Below, in pieces: positions 1 to 9,713 of a stretch of 64,000 bases of DNA. The notes below the pieces were generated by a model, which worked only from the letters and a program-made list of their open reading frames with translations, ran no database searches and was not told where the DNA came from. The DNA lies in assembly GCA_024138025.1 (NCBI GenBank), contig JAMXBD010000572.1, positions 310,001-374,000 on the forward strand, read 5' to 3'. The DNA comes from Combretum micranthum (Eukaryota; Streptophyta; Magnoliopsida; Myrtales; Combretaceae). How positions within the stretch are numbered: the stretch's first letter is position 1; each line of letters starts with the position of its first letter. The position numbers and the translations under genes were made by a program.

Positions 1-719
1 GTTACTATATATCATTCTGTATATATATATATAAATATTATCATCGTAAATTCAAAAGCATGATTAATTCATAAATACACATACTCATTTGTCTAACATA
101 TATTTTCACATTTTCTTAGGCTATAACATAAATATCAAAATATACGTATAAGATGAATTTGGTATTTTCACATATATGCATAGATTTCATAATTCGTCCA
201 GAAATTATCAATTTAAACAACATTAACACATCTATGTTTATAAGATTTCCAAACCGACATGTTCAGTAAACTCTATCAAAATTTTATCATTACTTATATT
301 CATATATTATTACTTTACTACCAACATTGTTTTATGATATTCACATATTATAATCTATTCATAATTTATTAAATAACCTAAGTTCAACAAGTATATATAC
401 ATTCCACAACGTGTTCATCATGGGGTTTGCGTCCAATTACATTTTCCTAGAACATATTATATTAGATCAGCATGTTTAACAAATACACATGTTTTAATTT
501 CCATCATATCAATATGTACAAAACAAACTCAGCACAACAAAATCTCATAAATCTACTATAATATATTTATAAGCTCGAATTTAGCTTTCATGATATAAAC
601 ATATATTTTTATATTTTATCATTCTCCAGCAAAGAAACAATAATATTCAAATTAAAAACCCGGCATTTAATTTGGATATAAATGGTTGAAAAACAACGAA
701 AATTGGCAAAAGAAACAAT
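1..719. other. AT-rich spacer, no gene recognised
   Basis: This stretch is strongly AT-rich with many short TA runs. I see no convincing reading frame, RNA gene or terminal repeat. It probably represents old degraded intergenic sequence into which the LINE to its right inserted. Confidence 0.5.
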
Positions 720-1020
720 AAAACCAAAAGCTCTAAAGTCGTGCAAAAAATAGTTTATACCATGGATTGGATGGATGAGTGTTGTAAATATAAGTTAAGA
801 AGCGGCAACCAATGTAAGTTCTGGTCGATGAACTGGTCTAAGGAGGGAATACCAACTAATTTCATTTATGGTTCTTTCACCATAGATATGTTGAAGATCA
901 CGGTGGCTTCCAGCCTAGCAAAATGTGAATACTTAGAACGAAGATATCATTGGATATCCCATTGATGATGATATCAAGGGTAGATTAAGCCAACATATAT
1001 TAATAGAAGACATTGGAGAA

Positions 1021-1299
1021 GATACTCTAGCTTGGTGTTTCGATGTAAGTGAGGAAGTGATAACCAAGTTAGCCTATGAAAATCTTTTTAAAGAAAATGG
1101 GGACGCTAATATAGATCCTATAAATAATTGGATTTGGAAAACTGAGACATACCCCAAAATTCAATTTTTTCTTTGGAGATGTTGGAAAGACTGCATTCTT
1201 ACTCGACATCAACTCCTAAGACGTGGTTTATCTATTGATCCGCTATGTCCTTTATGTGGTGAACAAATTGAAGACAGCATTCATCTTTTCATGACTTGA
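1021..1299 (+). pseudogene. LINE zf-RVT (RT zinc-binding) domain fragment
   Basis: The frame reads a typical plant zf-RVT domain: the motif WKTETYPKIQFFLWR is followed by HQLLRRGL and then PLCPLCGEQIEDSIHLF, which keeps the two cysteines and the histidine of the zinc site. This domain lies C-terminal to reverse transcriptase in plant L1 elements. A stop replaces the residues after HLFMT, where the family normally has a final cysteine. It belongs to the truncated LINE and is not expected to make a functional protein. Confidence 0.8.
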
Positions 1300-1689
1300 A
1301 AATGGACGAAAGAGAGATGGATAGCCTCAAACTCTTCTCCTTTATTTCTTTCAACTTTCTCCCTACCCTTTAAGAAGTTGTTGGAAGTAAATAGTAAGAA
1401 TATTACCGAGCTTGCTGGCCATACTGGTCCTTCTTGGAACACAATTTTTAGTTTTGCTCTTTGGTACATCTGGAAAGCGAGAATGTGAAACCATTTTTCG
1501 TAGTGGTAACATCAAGAAGGATTGGTTATATATTGTCCGCTCCAATGCAAATGAATTTTAGAATGTATCCCAGAGTTCCAAGAAGAAATGGAAGAACCTT
1601 GTTAATATGAATAAAACATTTCAAATAATGTGATGGTTAAAATCAATGTATATGCCACCTTTCTACTTGGTAAAAATTACTCTTACATT

Positions 1690-2222
1690 GCTAGTTGCCA
1701 ATGGGATAAAAATGGCCTTTGTAAAGGAGGATTGGTAGGAAAATCAGTGTGAGTTCGCCTTTGGAAGCGTAGTGTTGGGGTATCTATTGGGGCTTATTGT
1801 TTGCAAAAAATTTCAAAACCAAATTATCCTTCTTGAAACAGATTCTCTTGAAGCAGTCCAGTTGATTAAATCCAATGATATTAATATTGTGTTTCTACCT
1901 AATATTATCCTTTCATGGAGGCAATTATTCCCAAAAAACCTCATGGGTTCTTCTATCTTGGACGCCTAGGGAGGACAATTCTATAGCTCATGAGCTTGCT
2001 CAAGGCGGAGCAATTGTTGATCAAGACTTCGACTTTACTAATACTATCTCAAGCAATATCTTTTCTCTCTCTATCCTAATGTCAAGGATCTTTTATCAAA
2101 GTCCAATTGTTCTATCATTCATATGGACAATTCTGGACATCAACCAGCCATTACTTAAGGCTGTTATTCCTTATGTTTTGCTTTTTGGGTGCTCTTGTAT
2201 GATGTTCTTTGTTGGTATTTAA
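1690..2222 (+). pseudogene. LINE RNase H-like domain, frameshifted
   Basis: Two overlapping frames together cover the RVT_3-type RNase H domain found at the C terminus of plant L1 elements. One frame contains ILLETDSLEAVQLI, where the D is the expected catalytic residue. The next frame carries PREDNSIAHELAQGG, the usual C-terminal motif of this domain. The switch near 1900-1950 is a frameshift. The element's poly(A) tail follows about 20 nt after the last stop. Confidence 0.75.
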
Positions 2223-2257
2223 TGAAATCTTCTTTCTCACTGAAAAAAAAAAAAAAA

Positions 2258-3540
2258 TGCTTGGTTCATATTTGCATTAATTTTAATGGAATCACAATAT
2301 AGACAACATGTGAAGGCATTTTATATGTTCAACGTTTTCATATATTACATATGCTATATTAAATTAATATAATTTCTTACGAAAATACCAATCAGCGTAT
2401 ATACACATTATACAAAATTCCAGACGAACATCGCAATTTCACAACACGACAATCTCTACTGAAACAAACAAACAATTTTTTATATATAATATATATATAC
2501 ATATATTTATAAAGATCGGTTTACATATACATGTACCTAAATTATTTATCAGATCTAATTCAGTTTGCATCTAAGTTAACTTTTATCATATTATATATTT
2601 TTCATTGTTAATAACAGAATCAGTAAAATAATAAAACCATTTCTACTTACTTATCAAGAATCAAACTATAGTTCTTCACTACTCCTACCCTTAATTTGAT
2701 CAAGCTCCAATTAGAGTCCCCATGCCTCTCTTTTTGCCCTAGGACAAAATAAAACAATAAAAAGAAAAAGGATTGAGGCTGCTAAACAATAGACTAAAGG
2801 AGCTGTTTTATATTGGTTCAGTAAGAGTAAGGCTAGGGTTTTCCAATGCCCTAAGGAATTTCTTTTTTTTTTTTTTGAAATAAAATATCCCCTTAATTAA
2901 GGATTGCCATTATAGTAATGCTACCCACTTTTTATGGAACATGTCATTGAAAGGCCTAAGCTTTCTAAATTTAGGCACTCTATATATTATAAAACTCAAT
3001 TACAAATTTAATTATACTAAATAATCTAGCCATATACGATAGTCTATAATTTATTAACTTCATTTAGTTTTATTTTCTCTGTTCGATTACTTTAGTAAAT
3101 TTAAATCAAAATTCATAGTTACCATGTATCTTTATATGATTTTTAGAATACTTTCAAGACTTAATTCAACATATTTTAGGGATATTTCAGGAAAACTCAA
3201 GAAAGATTTGGAAAGTACGTGAAAAGAGAAAAAGGAAAGCTGCACTTTTTCATAAAAACCGCTGATACATATAGATTAGACAGGTTCAAACAAGAATGTT
3301 AGTTTATTTGATGTGTTAGTTTATTTGATGTGGATAGATCATGTCATCGAACATGGGCAGTGCGTAAAATTTTAAGTCTCCAAAAAAGAAAATCCGAAGT
3401 ATAACCACCATTACTTCCGGCGGAAATTGTATACTTATAGCAGAATTTATAAAAAAAAATTTGCACAATGCCAACCTTCTTTTAGAAAAGTTTGGTGTGC
3501 CATGAGGTATCTCCACAAAAATTGATCAAATCTTATTGCA
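2258..3540. other. AT-rich spacer, nothing recognised
   Basis: No coherent reading frame, domain or terminal repeat is visible. It contains short A and T runs (for example near 2863-2877) and is treated as degraded intergenic DNA. Confidence 0.45.
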
Positions 3541-3561
3541 TATATATATATATATATATTT
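3540..3561. repeat. (TA)n microsatellite
   Basis: An uninterrupted run of alternating T and A abuts the left end of the Cassandra element. It obscures the exact left boundary and any target-site duplication there. Confidence 0.85.
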
Positions 3562-3758
3562 ATATTACCTTTTAGTATTGGATACGCACTGCATGGGTTT
3601 TATCCTTTTAGTATTAATGCTTCCATAGAGGTCACTCATTCTAGGATTACTCTGCATAGAGCGCTTTTAACTTTAGAATTCCAACAAACTCTAAGTCATT
3701 ATACCAAAAGGCAGATTTGTGATTAAAGTTTTGCTATCTATATTTGAGAGATATCACA
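3562..3758 (-). repeat. Cassandra 3' LTR (5S-like)
   Basis: On the minus strand it begins TGTGATATCTCTC and continues into a 5S-like core, with AAAGTTAAAAGCGC in place of AGTTAAGCGTGC and GTGACCTCTATGGAA as the C-box region. A purine-rich GAGAGAGTA just upstream on the minus strand is the likely polypurine tract. The far end runs into a TA microsatellite, so that limit is approximate. Confidence 0.75.
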
Positions 3759-3863
3759 TACTCTCTCATTTATAGACCTAGCATCCTCGTTAGTTTCGTT
3801 ATACAAGGTCAGAACCACACTAAGTAGTGAGGACACACTCCTTCACTTTCAACTAGTGAACTA

Positions 3864-3874
3864 CTCTGATACCA
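3864..3874 (-). promoter_or_regulatory. Cassandra primer-binding site (tRNA-Met)
   Basis: On the minus strand the sequence is TGGTATCAGAG, the standard complement of the 3' end of initiator tRNA-Met. It sits 2 nt downstream of the 5' LTR end. Confidence 0.85.
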
Positions 3875-3876
3875 CC

Positions 3877-4094
3877 CGTAATGCCTAGAAACTTTACTCA
3901 CCGCGATATTATTCGCTTTGACCATATGTTATACAATTTTGTCCTTTGATGCCAGTGTTTCCCAAGAGGTCACAAATCTTAGGATTACTCTGCCCAGGCA
4001 CGCTTAACTTTGGAGTTCCGATGAACTCCAAGCTATTATACCAAAAGCGCCGTTGTAATTAAAGTTCCACTATCTAAATTTGAGAGGTATCATA
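3877..4094 (-). repeat. Cassandra 5' LTR (5S-like)
   Basis: This 218-bp LTR is the better preserved copy. On the minus strand it starts TATGATACC (TGTGATATC in the partner) and ends TTACG just before GGTGGTATCAGAG. The central 100 bp retain the order and wording of the three 5S internal promoter boxes. This is a retrotransposon LTR, not a ribosomal 5S gene: the 5' half of 5S is barely recognisable and there is no 5S array. Confidence 0.8.
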
Positions 4095-4200
4095 ATTATA
4101 TTACTTTTCTTTTAATTTTAAATTTTGGTTCTTAAACTTTTCTTTCTTCTTCTTTTTTTCCTTTTTTTAATACAATTTGACTCGCCAACAAAACGAGTTA

Positions 4201-4360
4201 GATGAAATTAAATTGATATTTAAAAATAGAAATTCTGTGATAAAAAACTTATAAGATAAGTTATATTTCTATATATTAAATCAACGATGATAATTTTTAC
4301 GATAAAAATTTACATTTAGAGATATAATTTTTATCTCTAAATCTCAGTTCTCTTGTAGTG
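4201..4360 (-). repeat. CACTA-ended MITE-like fragment
   Basis: Read on the minus strand it begins CACTACAAGAGAACTGAG, the terminal motif of CACTA (En/Spm) elements, and then runs into a segment also found at 43581-43800. No second terminal repeat is clear, so this is probably one end of a decayed non-autonomous element. Confidence 0.55.
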
Positions 4361-4605
4361 ATTTTTATATGCACCAAAAAAGTCTAGCACTGATTCATTT
4401 TTAAAACGAGTTAAACGGAACAGCCCACAAGCCATGGCTTGTTCTCCCTACTCTAACTAATAGCCATCTCTAACAATCCACTAACAATGGTGATAGCCAA
4501 TATACTCCTTATCATGGCTCACAATGTTGAGATTTATTAAACAACAAATTCCAAAACTAAATAACGTATGTGTAAAATTAGGTAACAAACAAATAGAAGC
4601 GAAAA

Positions 4606-4740
4606 CACTACAAATAATTCTGGCTTTAGCGACAGAAATTTCTGTCTCTAAAAGTGAAAAATCTATCTTAAAAATCATCATCACTAATTTGTTTAGAGAC
4701 AAAATTAATTTTCCATCGCAAATTTGTGATGGAATTTCAT
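4606..4740 (+). repeat. Second CACTA-ended fragment of the same kind
   Basis: It begins CACTACAAATAATTCTGG and contains the phrase TCTGTCTCTAAAAGTGAAAA, similar in layout to the 4201-4360 fragment read on the other strand. It lies 245 bp to the right of that fragment in inverted orientation, so the two could be the outer ends of adjacent elements. The right boundary is uncertain. Confidence 0.45.
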
Positions 4741-5532
4741 AGTAGATCTATCTTAGATGTACAATTAGTTATTATTAAATAATTATTTAGAAAATAATAA
4801 TAAAAATTATTCCATTACAAATCAGTATCTGATTTTAAGATAAACTATTAAAAAAAATTCATTTACCTCCTATACATATTTTGTCCTTCCCAGTAGGCTA
4901 TCCATCTTAGAATGATATGCATTGAGCACCCTTGACTTTGAAATTTTGGAAAGTATTAAACAAATGAATCAATTCATATCTTCATAAATAAAGTTTCACT
5001 TTGTTTATTCAAGAGATATCACAATTTATAATATTATAACAATAAAACATTTTACGTATCTTTATAATTAATTACTAACTTAATCTACTAATTTTATTTT
5101 GCAATTTTACTTTACCTATTTATGAAGGATTTTTCATTAATATTTTATTAAAATAATATATATTATTTATACATACTAATTTAAAATTTTATAATAATTT
5201 CTTTATATTCTATATTTTTTATTAATACACAATATTTTTAGGTTGTATATTGTAAAAATATATTTATTTTTATGTAATGTTTACCTTTTTACAATACTTA
5301 TTTTATATTTTAATTTAAACTAATATATTACATAATTTTAAGTAATACATTTATTTTTTATATCATTTATTATTACACTTAAGAAATTATGTAAAACTTA
5401 GAAATATAAATTTTGTTAGAAACATATAATAAATATACTATAAATAATATTTTTATATCAAGTTTTCATTAATATATTATTAAAATAATATGTAATATCT
5501 ATTTGAAGAAATTCTAATATACAAACTTTATA
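4741..5532. other. Very AT-rich spacer, nothing recognised
   Basis: Almost pure A and T with scattered homopolymers. I found no frame, terminal repeat or conserved motif. Confidence 0.45.
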
Positions 5533-5543
5533 TTTCAAACCAA

Positions 5544-5899
5544 GGGTAAATTACACCAAAAGGTCACAACGTTTTAAAAAGTTCAAAAGATGCCATAGTT
5601 TGGAAAAGTGTCCTTTGAGATTTAATTAAATATTTCTCCTATTAATACATGTCAATGTGACTTAAAAAGAACATTTTTTTGAGTTTAATTAAATATTTTT
5701 CCTATTGACACATGCTAATTGTGATTCCAATTGACTCACTTCTTTAAACATTGTGACCTAAAATGAAGTTATTCTCACATATTATGACCTAAAATAAACT
5801 TATTGACTAAATGTTGCGACCTCTTTTAAACTTCTTGAAACATTGTAACTTAAAATAAACTTAAACCTAGATGTTATGACATTTTGGTGTAATTTACCC
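5544..5899. mobile_element. MITE with 30-bp inverted repeats
   Basis: The ends are inverted copies: GGGTAAATTACACCAAAAGG on the left and GGGTAAATTACACCAAAATG on the right strand, with similarity running about 30 bp. Flanks TTTCAAACCAA (5533-5543) and TTTAAACTAA (5900-5909) look like a degenerate 9-10 bp target duplication, which points to the Mutator superfamily. The interior holds two copies of a segment containing TTTAATTAAATATTTCTCCT. At 356 bp with no frame it is a non-autonomous miniature element. Confidence 0.8.
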
Positions 5900-5998
5900 T
5901 TTAAACTAATTATTTTATATTATATTTTTTATTATTTAAAGAGTTAATGACGAAAATGATATATGGACATTCATAAATAGAATAATTAGCTACCTAAA

Positions 5999-6253
5999 GT
6001 TTGTTTTTGAATAATTTGGTACTTGAACAATGTTTTTATTCACTTTTTTTTCATATATGAAGTTTGGTTTTGGCAATTTTGGTACATGAACAAAATTTCT
6101 ATTGACTTTTTTCATACCTAAAGAAAGTGAAAAGAAGTATGAAAAAAGTTCATGAAAAGTTTGATCAAGTACTAAAATTGTTAAAACCAAACTTTAGGTA
6201 TGAAAAATATTCAACGAAAACTTTATTCAGGTATCAAATTGTTCAAAACCAAA
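5999..6253. repeat. Fold-back (long inverted repeat) element
   Basis: Two arms of about 120 bp (5999-6120 and 6137-6253) are inverted copies separated by a short loop. Within each arm a phrase such as AATTTGGTACTTGAAC or its complement occurs twice, so the arms are built from a doubled unit. It could form a long hairpin. It abuts the left edge of the retrotransposon integrase remnant. Confidence 0.7.
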
Positions 6254-7455
6254 ATGTATAAGGACTTGAAGAGGAATTATTGGTGGGAAGGACAAAAGAA
6301 AGATGTTGCAAGCTATGTATTAAGCTGTCTAACTTACTAACAAATTAAAATCGAACATCAAAAACCGGGTGGAGACAGGAAGAAATTACCATGGATTTCG
6401 TATATGCATTGCCAATGACTATTGCTAAACATGAAGTAATTTGGGTAATTATTGTTAGATTGACAAAATTGGCTCACTTTATACCTTTGAGAGTTGGTAA
6501 TTCTCTAGAGAAAATGGGGCGCGCGCGCACACACACACACACACATATATATATTAAGTAGATAGTGAGATTACATGGTGTTCCAAAAACGACCACTTCT
6601 AATAGAGACACTAGATTTATTAGTAGGTTCTGGAAGTTTACACACAACATTGAGCACACAACTTCAGTTTAGTACTGCATTTCATCCCCAAACTGATAGG
6701 CAATCTTAGAGGACCATCTAGATACTTGAAGACATGCTTTGGGCATATGTCTTGGATTTTGGTAATCGATGGGACAATTATCTACCACTGATTGAATTTG
6801 CTTATAATAACAGTTTTCAAGCAACCATTTAGATGGCTCCTTATGAAGCTTTGAATGGAAGAAAATGCAAACCTCCTTTACACTGGGATGAAGTTGGAGA
6901 ATGAGCTATCTTAGGTCTAGAATTGATACAACAAGCTATAGACAAAATAAAAGTGGCGAAGCAAAGGATGAAAATAGCTCAAGATAGGTATAAAAGTTAT
7001 GCTGACATAAGGAGAAGGCCGTTAGAATTTGATGTAGGTGATCATGTATTTCTTAAGATATCTCCTACAAAGGGTGTAATTTGATTTGGGGTTAAAGGTA
7101 GATTAAATGGAGATATATTGGTCCTTATGAGATTCTGAAGAAAGTTATACTGTTGGCTTACAAATTAGCTTTACCCCTGAATTTATCAGAAGTGCATGAT
7201 GTTTTTAATGTGTCTCAGCTAAGAAAATGCATATCAGATCTTAATGCATCATTTCTTCTCATCAGCTATAAGTTTAACTAAATCTTAGTACAATTGAAAG
7301 CCGATCAAAATCTTGGACAAAATTGACAAAGTGTTAAGAAAGAAAGCGATTCCTTTTGTAAAGGTTCTACGGCCGGACAAACGGATAGAGAAGCAACATG
7401 GGAGCTCGAGAATGAAATGAGAAGAAGTATCCAGAGTTATTTGAGCATTAAATGA
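6254..7455 (+). pseudogene. Decayed Tekay/Del-type integrase and chromodomain
   Basis: Translation in mixed frames gives MYKDLKRNYWWEG (start of the integrase zinc region, with the paired cysteines of the family partly lost), then the tRNA-Met chromovirus phrase KIEHQKPGG, integrase core fragments around 6390-6800, the linker phrase YEILKKVILLAYKLALP with FNVSQLRKCI, and a chromodomain-like tail KPIKILDKIDKVLRKKAIP. A stop at 7453-7455 fits the family's usual end. Many stops, frameshifts and an internal microsatellite make it non-functional. The same protein family recurs at 39480-40600. It is followed by LTR A1, so this is the 3' end of an element whose 5' part is gone. Confidence 0.85.
6519..6555. 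repeat. Compound microsatellite GC-AC-AT
   Basis: About ten bases of alternating GC pass directly into AC repeats and then AT repeats, within the decayed integrase frame. The three dinucleotide blocks are contiguous. Confidence 0.9.
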
Positions 7456-8419
7456 GGTAAGCTAAGTTTCAAGGATGAAACTTTTTGAGCATGTATTTTA
7501 CTACTAATTAAATTCTCATGCATATATTTTACTTGTTTTAGATAGCAAATGTTATGAGCATGTATGATTAATAGAATGAGCATGTGAAAGCCAATACATA
7601 GAATATGTTAGTGTTAGTATGGTATATGTATGGTATGCTAATGTTTATATGCAAGTGGTTGTTGTGCTTGTGATGTTGTAAGTGTAATGAAGTATATGAA
7701 AATTTGTTTAGAACAAGTTAAATATGTTTAATATATATATTTCCAAACTCAACAGAAAATTTTGGACAAAAAAAGCCCCAAATGCATTGATTTTTTGCCC
7801 AAAATCAAGCCCAAACCCATGCAAAGAGAGCCCATAACATGGCAGCCCTTCAAGTCAACAATTTGGATAAATATCAAGTCTAAATTATGCAAAAATTCGT
7901 GTGAAAAATCAGACTAACCAAAGTAACTAAATAGAGAAGCCAAAGACACCATTATCACCATCCAAAACTTACCTTTGACAAGCCCAAACATCACCTATTT
8001 TTCCTCAAGCAAAACCATCATTTACTTGTGGTAAGATCATAGGACCAAGCTCAAGACTCTAAAGGTATGTATTTGTTATGTTAAGAGTATATTTGTTAGT
8101 TTAAGGTTTTACTAGAATATAAGTTTTCATGTTAAAATGAGTATTAATGATATACATGTGTTAGTTATGTATTGAATAAATATCCTGATAGTTTATAAGT
8201 TCTTATTTGTGTTAAGTAAGTAACATGTAGGATTAGAGTAAATGGAGTTGGGAATGAGCAGGGTTAGGATTGTTTAGAGTGGAATGAATGGGCTAAGTTA
8301 TAATACATACAAGTTAAGGTTTGGTGTTGGAAATGTGTTTGAAGGAAGTTTAGAAATGAAAACTTTGGTAAAAAGTTAGTGTTTTTGAAACAAAGAAGTT
8401 TGCAATTTTTTCGAAAATC

Positions 8420-8705
8420 TATGCTGCAATGTACACCTCCTTAACGCCACCATCGTAGGGGTTAGCACAACCAGCGTACACAATAACACTACCAGTGTTG
8501 AGGGTATTCACAGGCTTGAACCGATCCCGTGGAACTCTAAAAAATTTTGGTAAATTTGAGTTGCAATCTATACCGGCTCAATACTACTGTTGTAGACCAC
8601 AATACTGCGGGCGTTTGTGTTAATGCCGCCAGTGTTGGCAAGCGTAGAATTTTTGGTGCAGACTACACCACCTGAATGCCACCAGCATTGGAGGCCGGCG
8701 TATCA
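8420..8705. repeat. Decayed CpG-rich GCCGGC-type motif block in LTR A1
   Basis: A stretch with repeated phrases such as TTAACGCCACC, ACACTACCAGTGTTG, AATGCCGCCAGTGTTGGC and GAGGCCGGCGTAT at intervals of roughly 20-40 bp. It is the eroded counterpart of the better preserved block in LTR A3 (59953-60370). Many CpGs appear converted to TG or CA. Confidence 0.65.
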
Positions 8706-9638
8706 TCTGCAGTTTTCCATTTTTCAAACTTCATCAAACCATTTCTTTAGCTTGTTAATTTGACTTGTGATGGTTTTATGAGTTTGTATGAGATTGTTTG
8801 ATATATAAATGATATGTTATGACTTTGCTTTGGATTCATTTAAATTCCCATGAGAGTTAAGCCTAGAATTAGTTATGTTTTAAGTATAATTTAAAGTGTT
8901 TATATTGATTTAAATTGAATTTCTTTGTAGCAGTGATAGATACTCCTTTGAGTTCCTCTACTGATTTACACTTAAGTGCTTCTATTGGTTTCCTTCATAG
9001 CACAAGTATGTGGTAACATGATTGATTCTTTGTTTAGGATAGGCATACTTTAAGTTTACTTTAATTAAGAAAACTTAAGAACTGTTTGTATGATTGTCTA
9101 TTATTCCGTTAAATCCGGTTCGAGGAGCAGCACCTTGCTCAGATTGGGGGCATAGTAGTTTAGGCGCTTAGACCCTGTCATGATGCAATGACTTTCGTAA
9201 GTGGTTTAGTAGGTAATTGATAGGGTAATTGGTACCGGTATAACATTTACTTATTATTAAAAGGATGTAATATGATTTAATTCAATATTTATGGGAACAT
9301 TTAATTAGATGATATTATGGATTGAGTTAAGTAGAGTTGAGAAGAAACATCTAAGTACCCTAAATGAGATTACTTATTCGTTATTAGATAGATTTATCTA
9401 TGAGATATAAGTATCCGAGCTACTTATATCAATCTCCTGAGCGTGGAGATCGTTCCTCAAATTCCCCCCGATACCCTGCTGTTTGGAGTTTGAATACTCT
9501 AGTATTATTTGGATAACTAAAGATTATCTAACAACTTAATGATTGTGGCATTCACATGTAGCCTAAGCTTGTATGCCATTAAGCTTGTGTTTTCGTTACT
9601 TATGTACTGGGCCTTTGGCTCATATTTTATCAGTTTCA

Positions 9639-9713
9639 GGTGATGATGATAGTGATGAGTTTTATGCGAGTATAGGCTATGGTACAGACTTTGAGGACTT
9701 CCTAGTGATTTAG
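9639..9713 (+). other. Short acidic frame in LTR A1 (possible mini-exon ORF)
   Basis: After the acceptor-like TTTCAG the frame reads G, a run of acidic residues, then SIGYGTDFEDFL and a stop at 9711-9713. A2 and A3 carry the same pattern at the same place, about 380 nt before the LTR end. A1 lacks the terminal EWD motif seen in the other two, apparently through decay. No in-frame ATG is visible immediately upstream, so translation would need splicing to an upstream start or would not occur. See the findings for the comparison. Confidence 0.5.

Larger units (their letters stand above)
720..2257 (+). mobile_element. 5'-truncated L1-type LINE remnant
   Basis: Non-LTR retrotransposon 3' end. Translation in shifting frames gives, in order, a segment resembling the region after reverse transcriptase (around 740-960), a zinc-binding RT-associated domain (about 1057-1299) and an RNase H-like domain (about 1690-2035). 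The element stops in a run of 15 A (2243-2257), the usual LINE 3' tail. The endonuclease and the RT core are absent, as expected for 5' truncation during target-primed reverse transcription. Several stops and frameshifts show that it is dead. I could not find a clear target-site duplication, so the 5' limit is approximate. Confidence 0.8.
3562..4094 (-). mobile_element. Cassandra-type TRIM retrotransposon with 5S-like LTRs
   Basis: A non-autonomous LTR element of about 530 bp. Two direct copies of one LTR flank a 118-bp interior. Both LTRs read, on the minus strand, as degenerate 5S rRNA: the right copy keeps AGTTAAGCGTGCCTGGGC, then GAGTAATCCTA, then GTGACCTCTTGGGAA, which correspond to the A box, intermediate element and C box of the 5S internal promoter. 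The LTR start TGTGATATC and the primer site TGGTATCAGAG (minus strand, 3864-3874, complementary to initiator tRNA-Met) match the Cassandra family. There is no coding capacity. Decay is stronger in the left (3') LTR. Confidence 0.85.

Noticed and set aside
3946..4052. Possible 5S ribosomal RNA gene on the minus strand
   Set aside because: It lies within one of two LTR copies next to a tRNA-Met primer site, and the 5' half of 5S is degenerate; it is Cassandra LTR sequence.
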